Below are positions 13,952 through 23,572 of a DNA stretch of 51,303 nt, piece by piece (positions within the stretch are counted from its first letter, which is position 1; each line of letters opens with the position of its first letter). The translations under genes were made by a program, and so were the position numbers. Source of the stretch: a virus. The notes below the pieces were generated by a model. The model saw only the letters and a program-made list of their open reading frames with translations, was not told where the DNA came from and made no database searches. Location of the stretch: the IMG/VR virus record IMGVR_UViG_3300046167_000984, positions 1-51,303 of that record. One strand, given 5' to 3'.

Positions 13952-16900
13952 ATGGCATTTATCATTAAAGATCGTGTAAAAGAAGGTACTACTACTGCAG
14001 GGACAGGGGCTTTTACTTTAGGTGGCTCTTCTGCTACCTTTGATACATTTCAATCTTACATGTCTAACGGTGACACAACTTATTATGCTGTTGTACATAC
14101 CTCTTCTGGTGTTGACGAATGGGAAGTAGGCATTGGTACTTGGAATACGGGTAATACACTTTCTCGTACTACAGTATTAGCAGGGTCTAATGGTACTTCT
14201 GCTCAGAGCTTCTCTTCAGGTACTAAAGATATATTTATGACATATCCTGCTTCTAAGGCAGTATATACAAATGTTAATGGAGAAATAGACATTGATGGGG
14301 GTACTATTGACGGTACAACTATCGGTGCTGTTACTGCAGCTCCAGGTAACTTTACCTCAGGTGATTTTACAGGCGATGTTGATGTAGACGGTAATATACA
14401 TATCAGTGAATATGTAGACTTTGATCCCCAAGCATCACACCCAACACATCGTGAGGGTCGTCTATGGTATGATAATGTACATAAGACAATAAATTATCAC
14501 AGTGAAGACTCTAATGTTGTACACGAACTAGGTGTTGAAGAACATGCGCGTGTATATAATACTTCAGGCTCTACTATTAGTAAAGGTAAGCCTGTTTACT
14601 TCTCAGGTAGTCATAGCACTAATGGGACACATGTTCCTACAATAGCTTTAGCTAACGCTACATCTGAGAGTAAATATAAATCTGAAGGTATGACTGCATC
14701 AGATATACCTAATAACTCATATGGTTACATAGTTACTGCAGGTCTTCTAGACGGTATTGATACTAGTCACCTTAGTGTTGGTCAGGTTTTTACAGGAATT
14801 ACAGACGGTGCAACTCAGACTATGCCACCTGTATACCCAAACTATCCTATGTGCTTGGGTTTTGTTGTTAAGGTAGATAGTTCAGAAGGTGTTATATTCC
14901 TAGCACAACAAAACCATTCTATCAAAACATTCCGTGTTCAGATGGATCAACATATAGGTGGTAATCTTACTATTGATGGAAACCTTAACGTTACAGGTAC
15001 AACAAGTTCTACCTCTACAAGTGACGTTACTGCAGGTGCACCTTTCTACAGAGCTAATGAAGGCGATGCTATTGGTGAAGCAGGTACTACTTTTACAGGT
15101 ACAGGACTTGATGATGCTTTCTTCTCTGGTCATTATACAGGTACAGCCACTATTACTTACGATGTTAAGATTGATGGTGTAGGTACAGGTACGGGTGGTG
15201 TAGATACCTTTGCAGTGAGTCGTGATGGTTTTAATACTACATTCTCTAGCGCAAATGATATTACAGGTAATAAACAGCTTATACACTCTGGAGATAACAT
15301 TTATGTTGAGTTTGGTGCAACAACAGGTCACACACTAAATGATAACTGGGAAGGTGTAGCGTCTCCTGTTAATGTGGACTCTGGCTTCTGGACTAATCGT
15401 AACACGGGTGCATCGGGAGTTGGTTATACGCATATGGGAATATGGTATGATGCTTCTTCTTCTAAGTGGTATCTAACAGACGAGTATGACCCTGTACCAG
15501 CAGGTGCTATTGACAGATCTCATTCAAGTTATGTTAAGGCTACATTAGATGCAAATATTGAAGGTAACGTAACTGGTAATGTTACAGGTAATTTATCTGG
15601 TAATGCTACAACAGCTACAACACTAGAGTCACCTCGTAATATTGGTGGTGTTTCTTTTGATGGATCTTCTGACATAAACCTTGCTGGTGTTAACACATCA
15701 GGTAACCAAGACACTACAGGTAATGCAGCCACAGCTACAACATTAGAAACATCTCGTACCATACAACTAACTGGAGATGTAACAGGTAGTGCCACATTTG
15801 ATGGTTCTGCTGATGCTACTATTACAGCTGTTGTACAAGATGATAGTCACTCTCATGTTGTTTCTAATGTAGATGGATTACAGACTGCCTTAGACTCTAA
15901 AGCACCAACAGCACGTAATATTACTGCAGGTAATGGCTTGACAGGCGGTGGTGATTTAACTGCCAACCGTACATTAACTGTAGGTGGCGGTACTGGTGTT
16001 ACAGTTAATGCTAATGATATTGCTATTGGTCAGGATGTTGCTACTAGTGCTAACCCTACGTTTGCTAACATTACCTCAACAGGAAATATATCAGTAACAG
16101 GTACAGTAGATGGACGTGATGTTGCAGCAGACGGTACTAAACTCGACGGTATTGAATCTGGAGCAACAGGAGATCAAACCAACGCAGAGATACGCGCAGC
16201 CGTAGAAGCCGCTTCTGATAGTAACGTATTTACTGACGCTGATCATAGCAAATTAAACGCTATAGAAGCTAATGCTAAAGACGATCAGACTATTACTGCT
16301 GGTGCTGGTTTATCAGGTGGCGGTACTGGTAATGTAACTTTAAGTCATAGCGATACATCTTCTCAAGGTTCATCAAACAACTCTGGTAGAACATATATAC
16401 AAGATATTACTCTTGATACATATGGGCATGTCACTGGTTTGTCTACAGCTACAGAAACAGTAGTAGATACTAATACAACATATAGTGTAGGTGATGGAGG
16501 ACTTACACAAAAGAATTTTACAACAACTCTTAAGTCGAAGCTAGATGGAATAGAAAGTGGTGCAACTGCAGATCAGTCAGCATCTCAGATACTTACAGCT
16601 GTTAAAACTGTAGACGGTTCTGGCTCTGGTTTAGACGCTGACTTATTAGATGGGCAACAGGGTAGTTACTATTATAGCCCAGCAAATGTACCACCGGCTA
16701 GTCCTACTACAAATTTTTCAACTTCATCTTCTTATCCGTCAAGTCCATCTAACGGAGCTGTATTTTATAATACATCAGATAACATGGCACGTATGTATGT
16801 TGATGGCGCTTGGAAAGATATGTTTAATATTGCACCAACAACAGTTGGCGGTACAATAAATCTTAGTATTGCTAATAACCTCTCTAGTCCGTATAGCCAA

Positions 16901-17851
16901 TCTTTAACAAGTTATTTTTCAGATACTCAGACAGCTGCCTCTGATCTTTATTATGAGATATCAACAGGTACAACACCCCCTGGAGTTAGTATTTCAGGAA
17001 GTAATCTAGTCCACGATAATTCAAGTTTTTCACCTAATATCAACGCTGCTACTACATATAGCTTTGGTATAACTGCTAGGGATATGGACGGTGCTACGAG
17101 TATCCCTCAATCATTTAGCTTAACATTAGCTAAACCCCCCAACCCAAATATTAATTATATACCTAATTTTTCCACTCCTGATATTACTTATACAGCTACT
17201 ACAAATGTTATTATACCAACAAACCTAGCAGATTTTCAGTTATGTTATATTTACTTAGTAGGCGGAGGAGGCGGTGGTAATAGCTCCGAATATAGTGCTG
17301 GTTGGCGTTTCCAAGGACACGGCGGTAGCGCAAGAATGATATTATGTAGAGCAGACGTACTATCAGGTTCTACTGTCACAATAGGTGCTGGAAGACCACC
17401 TAGTGGACAGTGGCGATCAACATATGGTTCTATAACTTCTATCACCCTTGGAGGTACAACCTACGGTACAAATCACGGGAGTTCTAATCAGGTTATAATT
17501 CATCCAGGTACATATGATGTTAGTGCTTTGAGTACTACAGGTTTTTCTTTCAGCGCCGCTTCAGATACGAGCAGTCCTTCTGTAACTATGTCAGGAACAA
17601 GCATGACTAACTGGGGGAATGGTGTTGATGACGGTAGCCTTAGGGCTGACAGTGGTTCAAACACTACAAAAGTTTATTCTGCTGGTAATGGTTATGGTAG
17701 AGGTACAGGTGGCCCCGATTATTATGAAAACTCAACATATGCGGGTCGCGGTGCTACTGGTTTTAACCAATCTGGTCAAGCACCTGGTGGAGGCGGATCA
17801 TCCTATTCGGGTAGTGGCGCTACCGGTAGTTGTAGAATATACTTTTCATAG
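13952..17851 (+). CDS. tail fibre protein, 1299 aa
   Basis: A very long Gly/Thr/Ser/Asn-rich protein. The N-terminus (MAFIIKDRVKEGTTT) resembles virion-attachment domains of marine phage fibres. The middle carries beta-helix-type repeats such as GNVTGNVTGNLSG, and segments like GNAATATTLETSRTIQLTGD and NGLTGGGDLTANRTLTVGGG that recur in many phage fibres. A C-terminal part (about residue 1100 on) is glycine-rich, with YLVGGGGGGNS and GGGGSSYSG, and is probably the receptor-binding tip. The TTATTLE/DDSHSH/VDGLQ module is shared with the fibre at 23573-24997. Confidence 0.85.
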   Translation: MAFIIKDRVKEGTTTAGTGAFTLGGSSATFDTFQSYMSNGDTTYYAVVHTSSGVDEWEVGIGTWNTGNTLSRTTVLAGSNGTSAQSFSSGTKDIFMTYPASKAVYTNVNGEIDIDGGTIDGTTIGAVTAAPGNFTSGDFTGDVDVDGNIHISEYVDFDPQASHPTHREGRLWYDNVHKTINYHSEDSNVVHELGVEEHARVYNTSGSTISKGKPVYFSGSHSTNGTHVPTIALANATSESKYKSEGMTASDIPNNSYGYIVTAGLLDGIDTSHLSVGQVFTGITDGATQTMPPVYPNYPMCLGFVVKVDSSEGVIFLAQQNHSIKTFRVQMDQHIGGNLTIDGNLNVTGTTSSTSTSDVTAGAPFYRANEGDAIGEAGTTFTGTGLDDAFFSGHYTGTATITYDVKIDGVGTGTGGVDTFAVSRDGFNTTFSSANDITGNKQLIHSGDNIYVEFGATTGHTLNDNWEGVASPVNVDSGFWTNRNTGASGVGYTHMGIWYDASSSKWYLTDEYDPVPAGAIDRSHSSYVKATLDANIEGNVTGNVTGNLSGNATTATTLESPRNIGGVSFDGSSDINLAGVNTSGNQDTTGNAATATTLETSRTIQLTGDVTGSATFDGSADATITAVVQDDSHSHVVSNVDGLQTALDSKAPTARNITAGNGLTGGGDLTANRTLTVGGGTGVTVNANDIAIGQDVATSANPTFANITSTGNISVTGTVDGRDVAADGTKLDGIESGATGDQTNAEIRAAVEAASDSNVFTDADHSKLNAIEANAKDDQTITAGAGLSGGGTGNVTLSHSDTSSQGSSNNSGRTYIQDITLDTYGHVTGLSTATETVVDTNTTYSVGDGGLTQKNFTTTLKSKLDGIESGATADQSASQILTAVKTVDGSGSGLDADLLDGQQGSYYYSPANVPPASPTTNFSTSSSYPSSPSNGAVFYNTSDNMARMYVDGAWKDMFNIAPTTVGGTINLSIANNLSSPYSQSLTSYFSDTQTAASDLYYEISTGTTPPGVSISGSNLVHDNSSFSPNINAATTYSFGITARDMDGATSIPQSFSLTLAKPPNPNINYIPNFSTPDITYTATTNVIIPTNLADFQLCYIYLVGGGGGGNSSEYSAGWRFQGHGGSARMILCRADVLSGSTVTIGAGRPPSGQWRSTYGSITSITLGGTTYGTNHGSSNQVIIHPGTYDVSALSTTGFSFSAASDTSSPSVTMSGTSMTNWGNGVDDGSLRADSGSNTTKVYSAGNGYGRGTGGPDYYENSTYAGRGATGFNQSGQAPGGGGSSYSGSGATGSCRIYFS

Positions 17852-17866
17852 TTAAAGGAAAGATTA

Positions 17867-18199
17867 ATGAGCGATACAGATAGAGTAGTCTGGCACAGAA
17901 CAGAACGTGGTAGATGTATAGTTGTTGCCGCAGATGATGATTTGAGCCGTTGGCCTGATTATGAAGATGAAAAAGGTGAACATCATCTAGGTCACACGGA
18001 AGAAGAGATAGCAGAATTAGACAGGCTTTACAGAGAAGACAGAAACGCTGAACTAGCACGTACTGACTATATGATGTTACCAGATATGAACCCTACACAG
18101 GAGCTTATAGATTATCGCCAAGCTTTGAGAGATGCTCCAGATCACCCAGGTTGGCCTCTTGATTTACCTCCTTTAAATAGGTGGGGGCAGACAGATTGA
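17867..18199 (+). CDS. tail fibre assembly chaperone-like protein, 110 aa
   Basis: The C-terminal segment TQELIDYRQALRDAPDHPGW followed by PLDLPPLNRW matches the pattern YRqaLRDip...gwP of phage tail assembly chaperones (PF16778-like). In these, the motif sits at the end of a small acidic protein encoded after a fibre gene. The N-terminal part is acidic. It follows the long fibre gene by 15 bases, as expected for a protein that helps fold or attach the fibre. Its stop overlaps the halogenase-like start as TTGA. Confidence 0.6.
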   Translation: MSDTDRVVWHRTERGRCIVVAADDDLSRWPDYEDEKGEHHLGHTEEEIAELDRLYREDRNAELARTDYMMLPDMNPTQELIDYRQALRDAPDHPGWPLDLPPLNRWGQTD

Positions 18200-19359
18200 A
18201 GAAGCTTGCAGTGATTGGTAAAGGTACTGCTGGTTGTATGTCAGCAGCGTTTTACAAAAACAGAACAGATTGTGAAATTGATTGGTACTTTGACCCTAGT
18301 ATAAAACCACAGTCAGTAGGAGAGGGTTCTAATTTAGTATTACCTACTAGGTTGAATGAGTTTTTTGCATTTGGTGCAAGGGATTTTAATAAGGTGGATG
18401 CTACTGTAAAGACAGGTATATATAAACAAAATTGGGGTAAGGGTATGAAGCCTTTTCTTCATGATTTTCCTAGTCCACAAACAGCTTTACACTTTAGCGC
18501 ACCTAAACTACAAGAATATATAGAATTAAAACTAGAGAAGCATGTAAATATAAAAGCAGAAAACGTAGTAGCTAAAGACATAGATGCTGATTATATTGTA
18601 GATTGTACTGGTAAGCCTATTAATTATGATTCTCATAAACAATCAGATTATATACCTGTTAACTCTGTCTACGTCACCCAATGTTATTGGGATTATCCTA
18701 GGTTTAATCATACACTAACTATTGCAAGACCGTATGGTTGGGTGTTTGGTATTCCTTTAGCAAATCGCTGTTCTATTGGTTATATGTACAACAAGGATAT
18801 AAACACCTTAGAAGAAGTAATGGCTGATGTTCAAAATATATTTGATGAATATAATTTAGAACCTAGTAATGTTACCAATGCTTTCTCTTTCAAAAACTAT
18901 AAAAGAAGAAACAACATAGAAGGTAATATAGCCTATAATGGTAATGCTTCTTTCTTTTTAGAACCTTTAGAGGCTACATCTTTTGGTACAGTAGATGCGG
19001 TAAACACAATGATAGATAGACATTGGTTTCATGGTTCTAGTCTAGAGGTAACCAATGAACGCTACAATTATTGGATTGATGCAAACGAATCTATAATTAT
19101 GCTTCACTATTACGCTGGTTCAGATTTTAAAACACCCTTCTGGGATTATGCAGAAGAGCGCGGTAAAAAGTGTATAGAAAATTCTAGTGATTCTTTTAAA
19201 TATATGTTTGATAATTCAATAGCACCGACAGGTTTAGGGTCATACGATAGATACTTTCCAGAACAGTTTTTTCCATCTGAAGATTTTCAGGCAGTTTATG
19301 CTTCTTGGTGGGAAGGTTCATTTTCACAAAATAAGATAGGGCTTGGATTATGCCAGTAA
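18196..19359 (+). CDS. flavin-dependent (tryptophan) halogenase-like protein
   Basis: Counting from the in-frame GTG at 18181 (5 codons upstream), the FAD motif GKGTAG is at 13-18, and SVGEGSNLVLP matches the family's GE.t.p box. DATVKTGIYKQNW carries the lysine (about Lys77) aligned with the catalytic Lys79 of PrnA. PYGWVFGIPL is the WxWxIP box with Phe for the second Trp. FLEPLEAT matches the EPLEST motif with Ala for Ser. These enzymes use FADH2, O2 and halide to halogenate Trp or related indoles. At about 390 aa it is shorter than PrnA (about 540), so substrate contacts differ. TTG 18196 fits the overlap with the upstream stop. It sits between fibre genes; its substrate is unknown. Confidence 0.78.
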   Translation: MKKLAVIGKGTAGCMSAAFYKNRTDCEIDWYFDPSIKPQSVGEGSNLVLPTRLNEFFAFGARDFNKVDATVKTGIYKQNWGKGMKPFLHDFPSPQTALHFSAPKLQEYIELKLEKHVNIKAENVVAKDIDADYIVDCTGKPINYDSHKQSDYIPVNSVYVTQCYWDYPRFNHTLTIARPYGWVFGIPLANRCSIGYMYNKDINTLEEVMADVQNIFDEYNLEPSNVTNAFSFKNYKRRNNIEGNIAYNGNASFFLEPLEATSFGTVDAVNTMIDRHWFHGSSLEVTNERYNYWIDANESIIMLHYYAGSDFKTPFWDYAEERGKKCIENSSDSFKYMFDNSIAPTGLGSYDRYFPEQFFPSEDFQAVYASWWEGSFSQNKIGLGLCQ

Positions 19360-20297
19360 CTAGTAGCGGTGCAATATCTATGCAGGATATAATGACAGAG
19401 CTTGGCATCTCTGGTTCAACATCTTTGAATGATGCTGATGTTAGAGGTCTTATTGGTAAAGATGCAGGTGCTCAGATGTCTATGTCTGAGTGGTATGGCG
19501 CACAGGATGCATTCTCTTTTAATATTTCTACAGGTATAGATGGAGCTTCTACTTTAAGTACTTTAGCAACAGCTGCAGGTTGGGATGGAACAGTACCTAT
19601 CGTAATGACTGTAGATTCTGGTGTACACATTCGCTCAATGTCATCATCTACACCTTCTTTAACAATAGATGTTGCTGACTCCGAAGTCATAAACAATGGC
19701 GCTATCTTTGGACGTGGTGGTAATCATTCTACGGCAGGTGGTCACGCTATCAGCATAACTGCAACAGGCACTACAGTAACTAACAACTCTGGTGCATTCA
19801 TCGCAGGTGGCGGTGGTGGCGGTGGCGGTGCTGGAGGCGGTGGGGGCGCAGGTCAAAGTGCATATAACACAGCTTCAGGTAATGGTTCAACAACAGGTTA
19901 TATTTTTACTCCTGGGGGTATAACAGAAAATGTTTATTGGTCAGGATGTACAATAACTGGCACTGTTCTAGGCGGTACAGGCGGTGATCAAGGTGGCGGC
20001 GGTGTTACTCCTGCTACTACGTATATGGGTGGGTCTTGTAATAGTCCATCTTATTTTGTTTCGACTAATGGGTATGCAGGTGAACGTGCACAAGAATCCA
20101 ATGGCTATGTAGCTAATAACCCTGCCCAAGGTGGTTCTGTTCTAAGTGCAACATCAAACACAGACGGTGCAGGTTCTAACGGTGGTGGCGGTTGGGGTCG
20201 CTCTGGTGAAAACGGTGGTGGTGCTGGTGGTGATGCTATTAATGCAAGTCTATCATATACTTACACAAATAATGGACACGTCTACGGAAGCGTATAA
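19350..20297 (+). CDS. gp38-like adhesin or tail fibre tip with polyglycine motifs, 315 aa
   Basis: The N-terminus MPVTSSGAISMQDIMTELGI and MSMSEWYGA are recurrent in marine phage fibre proteins. The C-terminal half carries polyglycine stretches (GGGGGGGGAGGGGGAGQSAY, LGGTGGDQGGGG, GSNGGGGWGRSGENGGGAGG). These resemble the glycine motifs of T-even gp38 adhesins, where variable loops between Gly motifs bind the receptor. It overlaps the halogenase-like gene by 10 bases. Receptor binding is inferred from this architecture. Confidence 0.7.
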   Translation: MPVTSSGAISMQDIMTELGISGSTSLNDADVRGLIGKDAGAQMSMSEWYGAQDAFSFNISTGIDGASTLSTLATAAGWDGTVPIVMTVDSGVHIRSMSSSTPSLTIDVADSEVINNGAIFGRGGNHSTAGGHAISITATGTTVTNNSGAFIAGGGGGGGGAGGGGGAGQSAYNTASGNGSTTGYIFTPGGITENVYWSGCTITGTVLGGTGGDQGGGGVTPATTYMGGSCNSPSYFVSTNGYAGERAQESNGYVANNPAQGGSVLSATSNTDGAGSNGGGGWGRSGENGGGAGGDAINASLSYTYTNNGHVYGSV

Positions 20298-20315
20298 AAG
20301 AAAGTTTAGTATAGA

Positions 20316-21005
20316 ATGTTAGGTTTTACAACTCTATCAGAAGCACCTATATCAGAAGCTACTACTGCAATAATAGCTAATGCATTTTTACCAGGTACAG
20401 GTGCTCAGTTTGATACAGGTAATTTATTATACGAAGCTATAGCCAATCATAACCTGACCAACGTTTCGGCTAATATTAATTTAGCTATAGAGTTTGATGC
20501 TAAAGCTAATATGACTTTAGATTCTAATGTTGTCAGTACAGCTATTGATTCTATACTCACATCTGCTAAAGCTACTATTATACCTACACCTGTGACTGCT
20601 TCTTTTACAGCTAATACTTTTGGAGACGTAGACGCTAAAGCCAAAACCTCCCTTTCAAGTGTGTCTTCTCTTACCACGCTAGATAATGTAGGATTTAGTG
20701 CTAAGGCAAACTCACCTATCACAGGTGTATTTCTAACGTTAAACAATTTTGAATTTTTAGATGAGGACGCTCAAGCTAGTCTAACATTAAGTTCAATACT
20801 TACCACAATGTCTGTTAATCTAGCTGACCCAACAGCTGTTGTGTTCCCTTACCAAGACTACGCAAGTCAATACAATAGAAACAATACTCTGTTTATAACT
20901 AAAAACAATACAAGTAATACTGTATATATCACTAAACCAAACATAAGTAATACTGTATATATTACCAAGCAAGACACAAGTAACACTGTATATATTACAG
21001 CATAA
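20316..21005 (+). CDS. tail fibre-associated repeat protein, 229 aa
   Basis: The protein begins MLGFTTLSEAPISEA, a start I have seen in marine phage proteins near fibres. It is rich in Thr, Ser, Ala and Asn with regular hydrophobic spacing, then ends in four 11-residue units (20877-21002). The whole looks like a beta-rich appendage subunit. It sits within the fibre/adapter block, 18 bases after the adhesin gene. No catalytic motif is seen. Confidence 0.6.
   Translation: MLGFTTLSEAPISEATTAIIANAFLPGTGAQFDTGNLLYEAIANHNLTNVSANINLAIEFDAKANMTLDSNVVSTAIDSILTSAKATIIPTPVTASFTANTFGDVDAKAKTSLSSVSSLTTLDNVGFSAKANSPITGVFLTLNNFEFLDEDAQASLTLSSILTTMSVNLADPTAVVFPYQDYASQYNRNNTLFITKNNTSNTVYITKPNISNTVYITKQDTSNTVYITA
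20877..21002 (+). repeat. 33-base tandem repeats encoding 11-residue units
   Basis: Four consecutive units: RNNTLFITKNN, TSNTVYITKPN, ISNTVYITKQD and TSNTVYITA. The core SNTVYIT is nearly invariant and its DNA (AGTAATACTGTATATAT) recurs with few changes. Each unit looks like one beta-strand plus a turn. Confidence 0.8.
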
Positions 21006-21014
21006 GGATAAGAT

Positions 21015-21332
21015 ATGTCATATAAATGGCCTGATAAGGATAAAGATGAAATTGTAGATTACAGTGTAGATTGGTCTCGTTTCTTAGGTGAAGACACTAT
21101 TTCTGCTACCGCTTGGTATATCAAGGATGCAGCAGGTGTCAATACGTTAGTAGAAAATTCTGGTGTTGTTAATGGACTACAGTTTGTTACTGGTACAATA
21201 TCTGGTAAGGTATCTACTGCTAGGTTTTCTTTAGGTACAAACAATGTAAGATATACAATCATGTGTAGAATTACAACAGGTGCAGGTTTACAATATGAGC
21301 GTAGCATCTTCTTGCGTGTGAAGGAGAAATAG
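21015..21332 (+). CDS. fibre-tail adaptor-like protein, 105 aa
   Basis: The protein begins MSYKWPDKDKDEIVDYSVDW, then SRFLGEDTISATAWYIKDAA, a pattern known in small Ig-like proteins of tailed phages annotated as fibre-tail adaptors. The length (about 105 aa) and alternating hydrophobics fit one beta-sandwich domain. It lies directly before tail tubular protein A, consistent with linking fibres to the tail. Confidence 0.55.
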   Translation: MSYKWPDKDKDEIVDYSVDWSRFLGEDTISATAWYIKDAAGVNTLVENSGVVNGLQFVTGTISGKVSTARFSLGTNNVRYTIMCRITTGAGLQYERSIFLRVKEK

Positions 21333-21334
21333 AA

Positions 21335-22024
21335 ATGGCGTATAATTATATTGGCCTAGTTAATAATATCAATCGTAGACTTAATGAGGTGGAACTTACA
21401 ACAGCCAACTTCTCTACTACTACAGGTTTTTACAGCTTCGCTAAAGATTCTGTTAATGCATCTATCAGACACATAAACCAAGAAGAGTTCGAGTGGCCTT
21501 GGAATCATGTAGAAGAAACAGAAGTACTTGTTGTAGGCGAAGTTCGCTATAGTATGCCTCATGATAGTAAGACTATTAATATGAACACTTTTCGCATTAA
21601 ACGTAATGCTGGTTTAAATGTAAAAACTATTAAGTTAAAAGTGCTTACATACGAAGAATGGCTTGACAAACACGCTGATTCTGAGTATAACTCTGAAACA
21701 AGTGCTTTTGGTACACCTACTCACATTGTACGCACCCCTAGCAGAGAATTAATCTTTTACCCAGCGCCTGATAAAGAGTATGAAGTAGTATATGAATATT
21801 TTCGTTTAGGGTTTGAGTTGGAAAGCCCGACAGATATACCTAGTCTACCAGAACAGTATCAACATACAATAATAGATGGTGCTATGTATTATGTTTACCA
21901 GTTTAGAGGTGACAATCAAGCAGCACAACTAGCATTACAAAAGTTTGAACAGGGTATTAAACAACTACGTAGTTTACATATCAATCGCACAGAATATTTA
22001 CGAGATACAAGAGTACATTTCTAA
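21335..22024 (+). CDS. tail tubular protein A (gp11-like adaptor), 229 aa
   Basis: The sequence matches T7 gp11-type head-tail adaptors: LVNNINRRLNEVELTTANFS, SIRHINQEEFEWPWNHVEET, IFYPAPDKEYEVVYEYFRLG and IPSLPEQYQHTIIDGAMYYV. Length is close to that of T7 gp11 (196 aa). The protein forms the ring below the portal. It follows the adaptor-like gene by two bases, and its stop overlaps the next start as TAATG. Confidence 0.88.
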   Translation: MAYNYIGLVNNINRRLNEVELTTANFSTTTGFYSFAKDSVNASIRHINQEEFEWPWNHVEETEVLVVGEVRYSMPHDSKTINMNTFRIKRNAGLNVKTIKLKVLTYEEWLDKHADSEYNSETSAFGTPTHIVRTPSRELIFYPAPDKEYEVVYEYFRLGFELESPTDIPSLPEQYQHTIIDGAMYYVYQFRGDNQAAQLALQKFEQGIKQLRSLHINRTEYLRDTRVHF

Positions 22025-23562
22025 TGGCTACACAGTGGCAAACATTTCCTATAGAGTTTAAAGGCGGTCTCGTCTCTAACCTTAGTCCCTTACAGCATGG
22101 TACTAATGCCGTAGGTTCTGCTACTATTTTACAAAACTTTGAAGCTACTAAAGAAGGTGGTTACTCTAAGATAAAAGGCTATGAGAAATACAGTACTACA
22201 ACTGTTCCTGGTACAGGATCTATCTTAGCTTTAAAAGTTATAAGCTCTGGAAGAATTGTAGTTGCCAGAAAGAATGCTAGTAATGTAACAGAATACTATT
22301 ATGGTACAGGTACTACATGGACTTCTATGGGTGCTAGACCTCTATTAGGTAGTAAAACCCGTAGTGCTTTGTATAATCTAAATGGCGACGATAAAGTTTT
22401 ATTTGTTGATGGTGTTAACTACCCTGCTACTTATAACACTTCTGGTAATTCTCTTACAGCAATAGCTAGTAGTACAGATGTTCTAGGTGCTTCACATGTA
22501 GCAGTATTTAAAGATACAGCATTTTATGCAAAAGGTAATAATGTATTTTTTACTGCGCCCTTTACTGTTGATAACTTCAGTGCTGCTGATGGTGCTGGTT
22601 CTATTAATGTATCTTCTGATGTAACAGGTTTAACTGTATTCCGTGATCAGCTTATCATATTCACTTCTGATAGTATTAAACGTTTAACTGGTAATACAAC
22701 AGCTGATTTTCAGGTAGCACCTATCGCAAGTAAAATGGGTTGTATAAACGGAGATACTATACAAGAGGTTGGTGGTGATATTATATACCTAGCAGCTGAC
22801 GGTATTAGATTACTAAGTGCTACTGATCGTATTGGTGACTTTGGACTAGACATTGCATCTGATCCTATTTCTAGAGATGCTACTAAATTTCTAGCTAGTA
22901 CTTCTAATTTTACATCTGTTATTTTACGTGAGAAAGCTCAGTACAGAATCTTTGCATTTATTGAGTCTGAACAAAATGAAGTTGCTAAAGGTTTGATTGC
23001 TACTAAGCTTATAGCTCAGGGTGCTTCTGGTATAAGTTGGTCTACTACATTTGGTATAAAAGCTCATATAGCTGACAGTCGATATTCAGGTACAGCAGAG
23101 ACTATTGCTTTTGCTAATGGAGATGGTTACGTATATATTATGGATACAGGCTCTAGCTTTGATGGTGCTAACATTGATGGTTTGTATGAATCTCCCTTCA
23201 TGCCACTCTCTGATCCACAACTACGCAAATCCTTTTATAAAATTACTCTATATGCTAAACCTACAGGTCCTATGGATCTAGGGTTAAATATAAAATATGA
23301 CTTTGATACTAAGACCAGCACGTCTGTTATACAACCTCCTACACAGAGAATAGAAAGTACAGGTACAGCAGTATTTCTCTATGGCTCTTCAGAGTCAGTG
23401 TTTAATACAGCTACCTTTGGTGGTGAACTTGACGTAGTATATAATACTAATCTTGTAGGGTCAGGTAAGACTATAGCACTACGTGTAGAGGATAACTCTA
23501 CTAATCCCACATTCACTCTAGACACAGCCCTGCTAGAGTATAGACAAAACGATAGACAGTAA
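22024..23562 (+). CDS. tail tubular protein B (gp12-like nozzle), 512 aa
   Basis: The protein begins FPIEFKGGLVSNLSPLQHG, then has NFEATKEGGYSKIKGYEKY, GCINGDTIQEVGGDIIYLAA and DGIRLLSATDRIGDFGLDIA. This is the beta-propeller pattern of podoviral nozzle proteins (T7 gp12-like). It is shorter than T7 gp12 (794 aa), as in many marine podoviruses. It forms the tube tip through which DNA and internal proteins leave. Pairing with the gp11-like gene supports the call. Confidence 0.85.
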   Translation: MATQWQTFPIEFKGGLVSNLSPLQHGTNAVGSATILQNFEATKEGGYSKIKGYEKYSTTTVPGTGSILALKVISSGRIVVARKNASNVTEYYYGTGTTWTSMGARPLLGSKTRSALYNLNGDDKVLFVDGVNYPATYNTSGNSLTAIASSTDVLGASHVAVFKDTAFYAKGNNVFFTAPFTVDNFSAADGAGSINVSSDVTGLTVFRDQLIIFTSDSIKRLTGNTTADFQVAPIASKMGCINGDTIQEVGGDIIYLAADGIRLLSATDRIGDFGLDIASDPISRDATKFLASTSNFTSVILREKAQYRIFAFIESEQNEVAKGLIATKLIAQGASGISWSTTFGIKAHIADSRYSGTAETIAFANGDGYVYIMDTGSSFDGANIDGLYESPFMPLSDPQLRKSFYKITLYAKPTGPMDLGLNIKYDFDTKTSTSVIQPPTQRIESTGTAVFLYGSSESVFNTATFGGELDVVYNTNLVGSGKTIALRVEDNSTNPTFTLDTALLEYRQNDRQ

Positions 23563-23572
23563 GGACTAAATT

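Noticed and set aside
14900-15331. 143-aa minus-strand Cys/Thr-rich ORF
   Set aside because: Shadow of Thr/Gly codons (ACA, GGT) of the long tail fibre gene; no start signal or neighbours on that strand.
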